Shown: positions 23,185-33,482 of the stretch, in pieces
How positions within the stretch are numbered: position 1 is the stretch's first letter
Layout: every line of letters starts with the position of its first letter
NCBI GenBank assembly: GCA_945836255.1
Contig: CAMAKU010000006.1
Coordinates: 1-35,536 of the forward strand
From: an uncultured Roseburia sp.
GTDB lineage: Bacteria > Bacillota > Clostridia > Lachnospirales > Lachnospiraceae
Direction of reading: 5' to 3'
DNA length: 35,536 nucleotides
Made by a program: the position numbers and the translations under genes
Notes under the pieces: model-generated
Told to the model about the DNA's origin: nothing
Databases searched by the model: none
The model's input: only the letters and a program-made list of their open reading frames with translations

Positions 23185-24208
23185 GCACAAACGGCCTGTT
23201 CCATGGAACAACACGGTGGTGGTCTGCATTACGGCGCTGCTGTGTTGTTTTTTGTGGGGAAGTGCCTTTCCGTGTATTAAAATCGGATATCAGATTTTTG
23301 GAATAGCAGGCGACCAGCCGGCAGCGCAGATTATTTTTGCCGGATTACGATTTACATTGGCAGGGATTTTGGCAGTACTGATCGGAAGTGTCATTTATCG
23401 CAGACTGCTTCTGCCGAAGAAGGAATCCCTTCGGCCGATTTTGCATCTGTCCCTTCTACAGACCACTCTGCAATATCTGTTCTTTTATATTGGTCTCGGG
23501 CAGACCACAGGTGTCAAGTCATCCATCATCGAGGCGCTCAGCGTCTTTGTGGCAATTTTTGTTGCTTGTCTGGTGTTTCGACAGGAGACCTTGCAAAGAA
23601 ATAACATTGTGGGAAGTGTGCTGGGATTTGCAGGCGTTGTGGTACTGGAACTATGGGGAAGTAATGAGTCGTCGGCAAATGTTGGCGGATGGCTGGGAAT
23701 CGGTGAACTCTGTATCTTACTGTCAACTGTGGCATATGCATTTTCATCTGTATACCTAAGAAAATATTCTGAGAAAGAATTGCCGTTTGTACTAAGCGGA
23801 TATCAGTTTATGGTGGGCGGCGTGACGCTGGTTCTTCTGGGAATGGTTATGACGCTGGCGGTACCGCAGAGTACGGGTATGGCGTTGGCAGACATGAGTG
23901 CGCAGCAGCGATTCCTGGAAACGATGCATATGATGAGCGATGGTCTGGGAAGCCGGTGGGGCAGTGGCATGGTATGGTATCTTGCACTGGTATCGGCAGT
24001 TGCCTATTCCCTGTGGGGTGTATTGCTGAAATACAATCCGGTATCCAGGGTGGCTGTCTATGGATTTATGACGCCGGTATTTGGCGTTGTGCTGTCAGCC
24101 GTTCTTTTGCAGGAAGCAGATACCATCGATCCGGGGATGACCGTGCTTTCTCTGGCACTGGTATCTGTGGGAACATTGCTTGCTCAGAAGAAATCCCGGG
24201 ATCGATGA
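23171..24208 (+). CDS. EamA/DMT-superfamily transporter
   Basis: 345 aa, about 10 TM; CFLWGSAFPCIKIGYQIF, AYSLWGVLLKYNPVSRVAVYGFMTPVFGVVLSAVLLQE. Confidence 0.9.
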   Translation: MEQNKHKRPVPWNNTVVVCITALLCCFLWGSAFPCIKIGYQIFGIAGDQPAAQIIFAGLRFTLAGILAVLIGSVIYRRLLLPKKESLRPILHLSLLQTTLQYLFFYIGLGQTTGVKSSIIEALSVFVAIFVACLVFRQETLQRNNIVGSVLGFAGVVVLELWGSNESSANVGGWLGIGELCILLSTVAYAFSSVYLRKYSEKELPFVLSGYQFMVGGVTLVLLGMVMTLAVPQSTGMALADMSAQQRFLETMHMMSDGLGSRWGSGMVWYLALVSAVAYSLWGVLLKYNPVSRVAVYGFMTPVFGVVLSAVLLQEADTIDPGMTVLSLALVSVGTLLAQKKSRDR

Positions 24209-24223
24209 CATCGCAATAGAAAA

Positions 24224-24727
24224 TTAATATTTACGAATCTGATCATCATCGTCGCCCACGTTGTGTTCAATGGCGCGGATAACCACATCGTAAGCGTAGG
24301 AGGGATTCACGGTAACTGTGGCAGTGTCTCCTACCTTTTTGCCGCGGATGGCTTTGCCTAACGGTGATTCAATGCTTACCATATTGCGCAGGGAACTGCT
24401 GCGGATGGAAGTAACCAGTTTGTACGTCTCTTCACAGTCGTCCTCCGGAATATAGATGGTCACCACAGAATTGATGCCCACCTCATCATCGGAAGAAGTA
24501 TCCTCGATCACGGTGGCATTTTTCAGCATTCGCTCCAGATAGCGGATACGGCTTTCGTTCTGATTCTTATCTTTTTTGGCAGCATAATATTCAAAATTCT
24601 CGCTGAGGTCTCCCTGGGCGCGGGCCTCTTTTACGGCCTCGATGGCTTCCTTGCGAACCACAAGCTTACGGTGGTCAATCTCCTCCTGAATCTTCTTTAC
24701 ATCGGATGGTGTCAAACGTTCTCCCAT
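24224..24727 (-). CDS. GreA/GreB-family transcription elongation factor
   Basis: 167 aa; EARAQGDLSENFEYYAAKKDKNQNESRIRYLERML coiled coil, SPLGKAIRGKKVGDTATV C-terminal domain. Confidence 0.9.
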   Translation of the reverse strand: MGERLTPSDVKKIQEEIDHRKLVVRKEAIEAVKEARAQGDLSENFEYYAAKKDKNQNESRIRYLERMLKNATVIEDTSSDDEVGINSVVTIYIPEDDCEETYKLVTSIRSSSLRNMVSIESPLGKAIRGKKVGDTATVTVNPSYAYDVVIRAIEHNVGDDDDQIRKY

Positions 24728-24852
24728 AGTGAACCTCCCAAAACAAAATAGTAGATATAGTATAACATAACCAAAGGGAAAAAATAATGTGGAAAAAATA
24801 TGGGTATGGTGGTAAAATATTACGGAATATGTATATGTGAAAGGATAAAGAC

Positions 24853-25569
24853 ATGGGAATCAGCGTTGTTTTATTAGCATATAAGGAAGAAGACAATCTG
24901 CGTGTATTGTTACCGCAGATCATAGAGCAGGTTGAAAAATGTAATGAAGAATATGAGATTCTGGTGGTAGATACTGCGAAGCCGCTGGATAATACCAAAG
25001 GCGTGTGCGAGGAGTATGGCGCGCGCTATATCAATCAAGAAGAGCCGGGATTTGGCGGCGCATTCCGCACGGCAATCAAGTACGCCACCAAGAGCAAGTT
25101 CCTGATTATGGACAGTGACGGTTCACATCCGCCAAAGAACATTCCGGAGATTCACAAGATGTTTGTGGAGGACAAATGTGACGTGGTCATTGGCTCCCGC
25201 TATGTTAAGGGTGGTGTCACCAATGATGCCAAGTCATCACAGATTATGTCCCATATGTTGAATTTCGCATTTCGTATCTGTCTGGGTCTGAAGGCCAATG
25301 ATCTGTCGACGGATTACCGGATGTATCATACAAAGCAGTTGAAGAAGGTGACATTGACCTGTGAGAATTATGATGTCTTAGAGGAAGTACTGTTGCGCCT
25401 GAAACTGAACAAAAAAGACAAGAACCTTAAGATTGGAGAGGTTCCCATTAATTTCCAGAAGCGGCTGTACGGGGAATCCAAGCGTCAGTTATTGAAATTT
25501 ATTATCAGTTACATTAAGACGCTGTTCCGCCTGATCGGCGTACGGATTAGCGACGCATTTACGAAATAA
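24853..25569 (+). CDS. Family 2 glycosyltransferase (dolichol-phosphate mannosyltransferase-like)
   Basis: 238 aa; ISVVLLAYKEEDNLRVLLPQI, MDSDGSHPPKNIPEI, VVIGSRYVKGG. Confidence 0.92.
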   Translation: MGISVVLLAYKEEDNLRVLLPQIIEQVEKCNEEYEILVVDTAKPLDNTKGVCEEYGARYINQEEPGFGGAFRTAIKYATKSKFLIMDSDGSHPPKNIPEIHKMFVEDKCDVVIGSRYVKGGVTNDAKSSQIMSHMLNFAFRICLGLKANDLSTDYRMYHTKQLKKVTLTCENYDVLEEVLLRLKLNKKDKNLKIGEVPINFQKRLYGESKRQLLKFIISYIKTLFRLIGVRISDAFTK

Positions 25570-25618
25570 AAGGATTCGAAGTTGATATAGATTGTGAGAA
25601 AGGAAATAGGGTACCAAC

Positions 25619-26101
25619 ATGAAAAAGTTGCTCAGCCAGATTTTAAAGTTCGGCGCTGTCGGCATTATCTGTTTTATTATTGATTTTATTATAACGATGA
25701 TCATCTCTACCGGATTGCGAGAGGGATTGGCAATGGGTACCTCCCAGGCGGCACTGGTAGGTGCGTTCTTTGGTTTTGTCATCTCCGTCATTGTCAATTA
25801 TCTGTTGTCAATGAAATACGTGTTTAAGCGCAGAGAAGATATGGATCGCAAGCGGGAATTCGTTATTTTTGTTGTTCTGAGCGTAATCGGTCTGGGCATC
25901 AATGAACTGATTATCTTATTCTGTATCGATGTGGTATACAATAATTGGGCTTGGCTGCATGCATTGGTAGGTGCAACCCTTGCTACGGCTGGTGCCAAGA
26001 TTATCGCTACAGGTGTTGTTATGGTCTATAATTTTGTTACCCGTAAGATCTTTCTGGAGCAGAAAGAAGATGAAGACAGCAGTATAGCAGATGGAGAATA
26101 G
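25619..26101 (+). CDS. GtrA-family membrane protein
   Basis: 160 aa, four TM helices; LLSQILKFGAVGIICFIIDFIITMII, NYLLSMKYVFKRRED. Confidence 0.9.
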   Translation: MKKLLSQILKFGAVGIICFIIDFIITMIISTGLREGLAMGTSQAALVGAFFGFVISVIVNYLLSMKYVFKRREDMDRKREFVIFVVLSVIGLGINELIILFCIDVVYNNWAWLHALVGATLATAGAKIIATGVVMVYNFVTRKIFLEQKEDEDSSIADGE

Positions 26102-27068
26102 AATGCAGCGATTATTAATTACCGGATTTTCCGGATTTGTCAGCAGACATTTCTTAAATTATTTAGTGGAACAGAATCTTTCCTATGAAGTATTGGGTGT
26201 GGATGTGAATCCGCCCCGTTTCACTCTTTCCGATTATGAACCGACGCTTGCCATGTCATTTCGTACGGTAAATCTTTTGGATCAGGATGCGGTGGATCAG
26301 ATTCTGGAAGAGTTTCGGCCGGATTACATTCTTCATCTGGCATCATTTTCCAGTGTGGCTTACAGTTGGGAGCATCCGGCGGACTGTTTTCGGAATAATA
26401 CCAATATCTTTTTAAATCTGACCGAAGGGTTGCGGGCCCATGGTCTGGAGGCTTGTCGCGTGCTTTCGGTGGGGTCTTCCGAGGAATACGGCAATGTGGC
26501 GGCAGAACAGTTACCGCTGGTAGAAGACAGACCACTGATACCGGTGAATCCCTATGCGGTTGCCCGGGTATCACAGGAAATGATGGCCCGTGTCCTAGTG
26601 GATGGGTATGGAATGAATATCCTGTTGACCCGGTCCTTTAATCATATGGGACCATTTCAGGATGAACGCTTTGTGATTCCCAGTTTTATCCGTAGGATTC
26701 TTGCTATCCGGGAAGCAGGCGAGAGCGAAGGGGAAATTGAGACAGGAGATGTCTCCATTATCCGTGATTTCGTAGATGTACGAGATGTGGTTCGTGCCTA
26801 TTACCTGCTGCTGATGGAGGGGCGACCGGGTGAGGTCTATAATATCTGCGGCGGCAAAGGAGTCGCTCTGGCTGACGTGATTCGTGAGATTGGCGATATT
26901 GTGGGCGTGCAGGTAAAGAGTCGTGTCAACCCGGCATTTGTCAGACCGGGAGATAATCAGATTGTAATTGGATCCGACGAGAAGATTCGCCGCGATATCG
27001 GATGGCAGGCAGAGATTCCCCTGCGAAAGACACTGGAAGATATGGTGGCTTACATGAGTACGAATTGA
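26091..27068 (+). CDS. NAD-dependent epimerase/dehydratase (RMD-like GDP-6-deoxy-hexose reductase candidate)
   Basis: 325 aa extended SDR; LLITGFSGFVSRHFLNYL, VGSSEEYG, NPYAVARVSQEMM, TRSFNHMGPFQ; close to gmd. Confidence 0.85.
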   Translation: MENRMQRLLITGFSGFVSRHFLNYLVEQNLSYEVLGVDVNPPRFTLSDYEPTLAMSFRTVNLLDQDAVDQILEEFRPDYILHLASFSSVAYSWEHPADCFRNNTNIFLNLTEGLRAHGLEACRVLSVGSSEEYGNVAAEQLPLVEDRPLIPVNPYAVARVSQEMMARVLVDGYGMNILLTRSFNHMGPFQDERFVIPSFIRRILAIREAGESEGEIETGDVSIIRDFVDVRDVVRAYYLLLMEGRPGEVYNICGGKGVALADVIREIGDIVGVQVKSRVNPAFVRPGDNQIVIGSDEKIRRDIGWQAEIPLRKTLEDMVAYMSTN

Positions 27069-27081
27069 CAAGTGTAGGGAT

Positions 27082-28929
27082 ATGATGAATAAGATACCAT
27101 GGCATATGCTTCGTCAGAAGAAAAGATACGCATTTTTACTAGGTTGCCTGATTGGCAGCCTAGTTTTTGTATGGATTTATGGTGTGGGGGTGCTGGATGT
27201 AACCAACACGGCGTGGTTACTGGATTCCAGCAAGAAAGAAGGGTTGTGGGATCTGACACAGCATTATCTGGGCTGGGTCTTCTACCGGCAGAGCCCATGG
27301 CGTTTCCCCCTGTGTTTGACCGACGGCTTATACAGCGAGCCCATTTCCATCGTGTATACGGATTCCATTCCGCTGTTTGCCATCTTCTTTAAAATCCTTT
27401 CGCCGTTGTTGCCATCGTCGTTTCAGTATTTCGGCCTGTTTGGTTTGCTTTGTTATCAACTGATGGGCGGATTTGGGGCGTTGGTTACAAAACGTGTGAC
27501 AGACCACTGGCTCATCAACGGAGCATCTGCCTTTTTGTTTGTCCTTGCACCGTGTCTGACGAAGCGAATGTTCTATCACACGGCATTGTCGGCGCATTTT
27601 CTGATTCTGGCTGCTTTTTGTCTGTGGCTCTATCGGGATACGTTCCGGCGTAGATGGACCTATCCTATTTTGTGGACCGTGCTGGTATCGCTCTCGGCGC
27701 TGATTAATGCCTATTTTACGCCCATGGTTCTGGGAGTTATGCTGTGTGCTCTGTTGCAGGAACTGTTGGCGGCTACAAGAAAGCGGGAAGTTGCAGGCAA
27801 AATCTGTCTTACCATAGGGATGACGGTGGTTGTGCTGGGGTTGACCTGTTATGGTGCAGGCTATTTTTATGGGGATGTTACGGCATCCACCACCGGGCTT
27901 AGGCAGTTATCATTTAATCTATTGCAGTTTTGCAATCCGGCCAATGCGTTGTGCGAAGTGGAAAATCAGCAGTATCTCTTTACCACACAGAATTATTCAT
28001 CTATTCTCCCGGAACTGCCCACAGTATCCGGCTGGCAGGAGGAGGGATTTTCCTATCTGGGATGTGGTATGCTTCTGTTGCTCGGGGTAGTCGGCATTTG
28101 CGGTCTGGTTCATGGGATCCGGGGAAAGAAACATTGTAGGAATGACATCGTCCATGACAAAAGAAAACGAAATTCGTTCATCATAAGTATCGCTGTTGGT
28201 GCAGTATGTTTTTTGTTTCTTGCCTTATCACCGAGGATTACGGCGGGAAGCAGCATTCTCTGTGAAATATCGTATCCCGGAATCATAGAACGGGCGCTGG
28301 GTGTCTTTCGCTCTACCGGAAGATTGATCTGGCCGGTGTATTACGGATGTATGACGGCGGCATTGCTGGGTGCCATTCGGTTTCTGCAGAAAAGAAAGAC
28401 ACTTATGATATTGCTTTTGGTGGGGGTCTGTGCGATACAGTTGTACGATCTGTCGCCGGCATTATCTTACAAACATGTTGTTTATGCCAAGGCAGCGGAT
28501 GCGCGGGAAGTGCCTTATGAGGAAGCGTTGGCGGCAGTTTATCAGTCATATCTGCCATCTGAGGTCTGGAAATATCTTGGGGAGCAGGCAGATGAGATTG
28601 TCTTTTACCCGCCTACCGAGTATGGCGTTGAGTGCGATCCGAAGACATCCTGCATTTTTGAGGAGTATGCACTGGATTATAATCTGAATCTGAATGTGAC
28701 TTATATGAGTCGTGATATGAGCAAACAGGCAGACCAGAGAACGTATGAACATTTTGCGGAGCGTAAAGCCGGGCAGCGGTATGCCAATATCATTTATATC
28801 TTTTTTGAGAGTTCGCAGATTCCTGCAGAGGCAGATAGCGGGCTGCATTATTATTTTGTAGACGGTTATATTGTCGGAACGGAACGGGATCTGGGGACAT
28901 GGAACGGGATCGGGATGCTGTCTTATTAA
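27082..28929 (+). CDS. Polytopic membrane protein, DUF6311-like (glycan-locus GT-C-like candidate)
   Basis: 615 aa; many TM helices; MFYHTALSAHFLILAAFCLWLY and GVFRSTGRLIWPVYYG. Confidence 0.7.
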   Translation: MMNKIPWHMLRQKKRYAFLLGCLIGSLVFVWIYGVGVLDVTNTAWLLDSSKKEGLWDLTQHYLGWVFYRQSPWRFPLCLTDGLYSEPISIVYTDSIPLFAIFFKILSPLLPSSFQYFGLFGLLCYQLMGGFGALVTKRVTDHWLINGASAFLFVLAPCLTKRMFYHTALSAHFLILAAFCLWLYRDTFRRRWTYPILWTVLVSLSALINAYFTPMVLGVMLCALLQELLAATRKREVAGKICLTIGMTVVVLGLTCYGAGYFYGDVTASTTGLRQLSFNLLQFCNPANALCEVENQQYLFTTQNYSSILPELPTVSGWQEEGFSYLGCGMLLLLGVVGICGLVHGIRGKKHCRNDIVHDKRKRNSFIISIAVGAVCFLFLALSPRITAGSSILCEISYPGIIERALGVFRSTGRLIWPVYYGCMTAALLGAIRFLQKRKTLMILLLVGVCAIQLYDLSPALSYKHVVYAKAADAREVPYEEALAAVYQSYLPSEVWKYLGEQADEIVFYPPTEYGVECDPKTSCIFEEYALDYNLNLNVTYMSRDMSKQADQRTYEHFAERKAGQRYANIIYIFFESSQIPAEADSGLHYYFVDGYIVGTERDLGTWNGIGMLSY

Positions 28930-28955
28930 CAGATAAAAGATGTAGTGGTGTTATC

Positions 28956-28974
28956 CCACAAATTGTGGTATACT
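28956..28974 (+). promoter_or_regulatory. Palindrome directly abutting a -10 element upstream of gmd
   Basis: CCACAA-A-TTGTGG (28956-28968) followed immediately by TATACT (28969-28974). Confidence 0.5.
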
Positions 28975-29007
28975 GACCGAAGAGTGGGAAAGAAAAGGAG
29001 TACGAAT

Positions 29008-30057
29008 ATGAGTAAAAATATTGCGCTGATTACAGGGATTACCGGACAGGACGGAAGTTATTTGGCCGAGTTCTTATTAGAAAAGGGCTATGAGGTTCAC
29101 GGTATTGTCCGTCGGTCTTCTGTTTCGACGACAGAGCGAATCGATCATCTGATCGCACAGAATGCGGTTACACTTCATGATGGCGATTTGTCAGATTCGT
29201 CTAGTATTATCCGCATCGTGAATGAGGTGCGCCCCACCGAGATCTACAATCTGGCGGCGCAGAGTCATGTAGGCGTCAGCTTTGATGCAGCAGAATATAC
29301 CGGAGATGTGGATGCGATTGGCGTTCTCAGAATCTTAGAGGCGGTACATATGCTTGGAATGGACAAGACCTGCCGCATCTATCAGGCGTCCACTTCGGAG
29401 TTGTATGGCAAGGTAGAGGAGGTTCCCCAGAATGAGAACACACCATTTCATCCATACAGCCCCTATGCGGTTGCAAAGCAGTACGGTTTCTGGATGATGA
29501 AGGAATATCGCGAGGCATATGGCATGTTTGCCTGCAATGGTATTCTGTTTAACCATGAGTCCGAAAGACGCGGTGAGAATTTCGTTACACGTAAGATTAC
29601 ACTTGCCGCAGGGCGCATCGCTTGCGGTCTGCAGGATCATCTGGAACTGGGCAATCTGGATTCCCTTCGTGACTGGGGATATGCTAAGGATTACGTGGAA
29701 TGCATGTGGTTGATTTTGCAGCAGGATGAGCCGGATGACTATGTCATTGCTACCGGTGTACAGCATACCGTTCGTGAGTTTACGACCCTTGCTTTTGCCA
29801 ATGATGGTATTGAACTGGAGTGGAAGGGCGAAGGAATGGACGAAAAGGGATATGATAAGGCCACCGGAAAGATGCTTGTCTGTGTCAATCCTCAGTGGTT
29901 CCGTCCGACGGATGTGGTTAATCTGTGGGGAGATCCAACCAAGGCAAAGACAAAACTGGGTTGGAATCCGCAGAAGACGAGTTATGAGGAATTGTGCCGC
30001 ATCATGGCGCAGCACGATCTGGAACTGGCACGTCAGGAAGCAAAGTTACAGGCATAA
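29008..30057 (+). CDS. gmd: GDP-mannose 4,6-dehydratase
   Basis: [106 protein letters not shown]; start at 29008 with aaggag RBS. Confidence 0.97.
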   Translation: MSKNIALITGITGQDGSYLAEFLLEKGYEVHGIVRRSSVSTTERIDHLIAQNAVTLHDGDLSDSSSIIRIVNEVRPTEIYNLAAQSHVGVSFDAAEYTGDVDAIGVLRILEAVHMLGMDKTCRIYQASTSELYGKVEEVPQNENTPFHPYSPYAVAKQYGFWMMKEYREAYGMFACNGILFNHESERRGENFVTRKITLAAGRIACGLQDHLELGNLDSLRDWGYAKDYVECMWLILQQDEPDDYVIATGVQHTVREFTTLAFANDGIELEWKGEGMDEKGYDKATGKMLVCVNPQWFRPTDVVNLWGDPTKAKTKLGWNPQKTSYEELCRIMAQHDLELARQEAKLQA

Positions 30058-30080
30058 TTTTTATATACGAATTACTTAGG

Positions 30081-30107
30081 AATCGCCTGGAAGAATACCA
30101 GGCGATT
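30081..30107. terminator. Hairpin downstream of gmd, possible weak terminator or processing site
   Basis: 10-bp perfect stem AATCGCCTGG aagaata CCAGGCGATT; only a poor U tract (ctgttg). Confidence 0.55.
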
Positions 30108-30140
30108 CTGTTGTAACGCAGGACGTACGGGAGAAAAGAG

Positions 30141-31250
30141 ATGTACGTAAACACGGCAGGAAAGGAACGGCAATCCAACTTTGAATTACTTCGCATCGTG
30201 TTAATGATTACCATACCGGTGTATCATTTGATGTTATATAACGGCGTTTTTTACATGGATTACCACAAAAATGTGGTCCCCGGGTTATTCTTGTCCAGTG
30301 GGGGCGCGATTACAGCGGACTATGCTTTTATTGCATTGACCGCATACTTTCTATTAGAATCGAAGAAGAAGCCGGTAATCCGGCGCTTGTTGGTTTTTCT
30401 GGCACAGGTCGCAACCCTGTATCTGATCCGATTTGTGGTTATTCGTGGATTGTGGGGATTTGATTCCGGCAACTGGTTTGTGGAAGATTACATATTGGGC
30501 GGGGCATGGTGGTTTGTGACACCATATATGATTTTACTGCTGACGTATCCGCTATTGAATCGCCTGTATGAAGCAATTTCGGAAAAGGCGCATGGACTGC
30601 TTTGTATCTTGCTGGGCATCTGGTTTGTGGTCAACGGCATTACTCTGTGCATGAACCTATTAAACGATCTGGTAGCATTTTTGTTTACCTATACGGTGAT
30701 GGCATTCTTGCGAAGGCATGATTACCGGCGATGGTTCTTAAAGACACAAAAGTGGCAGATGCTCTTCTTGTACCTGGTGGGATTCCTCCTGACTTTTTTG
30801 GTGTCATGGTATGTCAAACTGCCCGGTGTTCTGGCATCGGACGAGGTGGCAAATGAGGTTGTCAAGCATCTGATTGGCAAATACACGCCGTTACAATTTA
30901 TTATGGGACTTGCCGTATTCTTTTTATTCCGGGATCTGACTGTTCCACAATCAAAAACCATAAATACATTGGCACGCAGTGTGTTTTTTGTGTTTTTGCT
31001 TCATGAGACAGTGATGGGGGTCTATTGGTATTTTGGCTGGATCAATGGTCAGTATTCTTATTATTCGACGTCTTCCTTCTGGTTGTGGCTTGGGATTTAT
31101 GTGTGCAGTTGTCTGCTGGTGGGATTTGCGGTACAACAAATCTACGATCGCTTTTTGGCACCGCTTTGGCTGCGACTAATCGACTGGGTGTGTGCCAGAC
31201 CATGGATGGAGCGTATTGAGGAACGAATTTGGAGAGAAAAAGATATGTAG
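30141..31250 (+). CDS. Acyltransferase family 3 membrane protein
   Basis: 369 aa, about 10 TM; RQSNFELLRIVLMITIPVYHLMLYNG (R..H motif of the AT3 family). Confidence 0.88.
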   Translation: MYVNTAGKERQSNFELLRIVLMITIPVYHLMLYNGVFYMDYHKNVVPGLFLSSGGAITADYAFIALTAYFLLESKKKPVIRRLLVFLAQVATLYLIRFVVIRGLWGFDSGNWFVEDYILGGAWWFVTPYMILLLTYPLLNRLYEAISEKAHGLLCILLGIWFVVNGITLCMNLLNDLVAFLFTYTVMAFLRRHDYRRWFLKTQKWQMLFLYLVGFLLTFLVSWYVKLPGVLASDEVANEVVKHLIGKYTPLQFIMGLAVFFLFRDLTVPQSKTINTLARSVFFVFLLHETVMGVYWYFGWINGQYSYYSTSSFWLWLGIYVCSCLLVGFAVQQIYDRFLAPLWLRLIDWVCARPWMERIEERIWREKDM

Positions 31251-32341
31251 CCATAGACTACGCAAAATTCATCATGGCTGTGCTGGTGGTTGCCATTCAT
31301 GTACAGCCATTTACAGGCGAGATCGCCTTTGTTTACAACAATATATTAGCGCGGATTGCGGATCCGCTATTTTTTGAAGTGACAGCCTTTTTGTTCTTTG
31401 AGAAAATCTTTGCCGCTTCAGAGGTAAAGACACGCAATATGCCCTGGCAGGTACTTGGAACTTATATGAAGAGGATTTTACAGTTGTATTTGGCGTGGTT
31501 TGTCATCTATTCGCCGGTGGTACTTCTGCGCACTTATAGTGAAGTTGTCACAGACGGTGTCCATGGCGGTAGGCTTCTCGGACAGATACTGCTGGCGTTG
31601 CTCCGTAAGTTTTGGCTCAGCGGGTTCTATGGGGCACTTTGGTTTTTGACCGCATTACTGTTGGCGATCCCCTTGACGTTTCTTGTTACAAAGTATCTGG
31701 GACCGCGCCTGTGCATCCTGTTGTCCGCGCCGTTGTTTCTGTTGACGGTGCTTCGGATGGAGTACAGCGCCCTCACAGATCACATGGCAATTGCAGATTA
31801 TGCGGATGCTCTGGTGGAAGGTGTGTTTGGCTGGTATGGCAATGGACTGACATACGGCTTTTTCTTTTGTGCCCTGGGAATGTGGGTGGCATGGAGACGT
31901 GAACAAAACAAGCAAGTGATTTCTTATAAAATGAGTATTATCTCCGTGGGAATTGGTCTGGTATGTCTGATTGTGGAAAGTTATGTGATACGCATCATGC
32001 AGTTGGGGCAGAGTTACGGCGCAATGTATTTCCTGATACCGGTCAGTTTTTTCCTGCTGTTGTTTCTTTTGGATGCGCCGATGGGGCAGTGTTTGTGGAA
32101 GACAGAGGACAAAAGAATGGAACATATGCAGATAAGTAAGCATTTGCGACAGGTGAGTGTCCTTATATTTACGATGCATTATGGCGTGATGGAACTATTA
32201 GAGTTTATGGCTTACCGATGTTTTCAGATGGAATGGAATCGGACGTTATTATATATAATGGTGCTTTTGATTACTATTCTAATGGCAGAAGGGATTTTGC
32301 GAGGGTCACAAAGAATTCGATGGATGCGATTCTTATACTAG
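31229..32341 (+). CDS. Acyltransferase family 3-like membrane protein
   Basis: 370 aa, about 10 TM; RYVAIDYAKFIMAVLVVAIHVQPF; TTG start overlapping the upstream gene by 22 nt. Confidence 0.85.
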   Translation: MERKRYVAIDYAKFIMAVLVVAIHVQPFTGEIAFVYNNILARIADPLFFEVTAFLFFEKIFAASEVKTRNMPWQVLGTYMKRILQLYLAWFVIYSPVVLLRTYSEVVTDGVHGGRLLGQILLALLRKFWLSGFYGALWFLTALLLAIPLTFLVTKYLGPRLCILLSAPLFLLTVLRMEYSALTDHMAIADYADALVEGVFGWYGNGLTYGFFFCALGMWVAWRREQNKQVISYKMSIISVGIGLVCLIVESYVIRIMQLGQSYGAMYFLIPVSFFLLLFLLDAPMGQCLWKTEDKRMEHMQISKHLRQVSVLIFTMHYGVMELLEFMAYRCFQMEWNRTLLYIMVLLITILMAEGILRGSQRIRWMRFLY

Positions 32342-32357
32342 GTGAAAGAAATCTAAG

Positions 32358-33482
32358 TTGCGAAAAAGATGGGAAAAGAATGATAAAATAATGCGAGAAA
32401 AGAGAGATGAGATTACAGGGTTGCGAGGCCTGACAGCTTGCTTTATAGCATATATTTTTCACTACACGGAACTGTTTCATACAATGCCGGAAATCAACCC
32501 GGTACAAACGGCGGTTATGGGATTCCTGGCGCGATACAGTGTATGTATGTCAGAAGTGTTTTTTATGATTAGCGGAATGCTACTATATTTTTCCTACCAC
32601 AGCCGTATTGCGCAGGGCCACATTTCTTTCCGGGATTTTATGATCCCCAAAATGAAGAAAATATATCCAATGATGATGGTCACGGCGTTTGTGACGTGGG
32701 CACTGCAAAAAATAGGCTATGCGTTGTATGGATGTTATATTCTGCATCCGGAGGGAGCCCAGGTGCGAAACTCTTTTAAAGCATTGCTTGTATCTCTGTT
32801 GGGATTGCAGACAGGCTGGATATCGGATAATGATACTTTGGCGGTGAATGGACCGAGTTGGTTTATCAGTGTGTTTTTTGTCTGTTATGGGATTTATTAT
32901 GGTATTACTTATCTGGTAAAAAAAGATTGGCAGAGGAATCTTTGCTATGGCTTTGTAGTCCTACTGGGACTATTTTTAATGATACGGCCACTGGGGCTGC
33001 CGCTGCTGTATTGTACCAGTGGAAGGGGATATTTTAGTTTCTTTGTTGGCGTGCTTATGGCGCAGGCAATTGCGCGCGAAGATGAGCAGATGCGTCAGCG
33101 AAGGTGTGTGCAGATGGCGGTGGTGCTTGTCTGTGCCATTGTCCTAGCAGAAGCGCTGCCGGAGGTTAGAACGCTCGCTTATGTCAGCGCATTTGTCTGG
33201 CCGGCACTTGTGTATCTTGTTTACAATCAAAAAGTGTTGCGCCGTATTATGGGATGGAAACCATTTGTCTGGCTTGGCAACTTGTGCATGCCGATTTTTT
33301 TGTGGAACATGGCAACGGATGTTGCAATTGAATTGGGTAACCGTCTTTTTAAACTGGAGTTGGACTATGCAAATATTTGGATATGGATGCTGCATATCAT
33401 CCTATCGCTGGTGGTGGCATGGACGGCTGATAAAATAGATCAAAGGACGAGAAAGGGGTTCATTCATGGAAAAACTATCTAA
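32358..33482 (+). CDS. Acyltransferase family 3 membrane protein
   Basis: 374 aa; EITGLRGLTACFIAYIFHYTELF and YSVCMSEVFFMISGMLLYFSY. Start is uncertain (TTG 32358 or ATG 32391). Confidence 0.87.
   Translation: MRKRWEKNDKIMREKRDEITGLRGLTACFIAYIFHYTELFHTMPEINPVQTAVMGFLARYSVCMSEVFFMISGMLLYFSYHSRIAQGHISFRDFMIPKMKKIYPMMMVTAFVTWALQKIGYALYGCYILHPEGAQVRNSFKALLVSLLGLQTGWISDNDTLAVNGPSWFISVFFVCYGIYYGITYLVKKDWQRNLCYGFVVLLGLFLMIRPLGLPLLYCTSGRGYFSFFVGVLMAQAIAREDEQMRQRRCVQMAVVLVCAIVLAEALPEVRTLAYVSAFVWPALVYLVYNQKVLRRIMGWKPFVWLGNLCMPIFLWNMATDVAIELGNRLFKLELDYANIWIWMLHIILSLVVAWTADKIDQRTRKGFIHGKTI

Noticed and set aside
29335-30015. 226-aa minus-strand ORF
   Set aside because: Lies entirely antisense to gmd, whose translation is unambiguous; no recognisable domain or RBS.
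31655-32179. 174-aa minus-strand ORF antisense to an acyltransferase gene
   Set aside because: His/Gln-rich shadow of hydrophobic TM codons; no RBS or domain.
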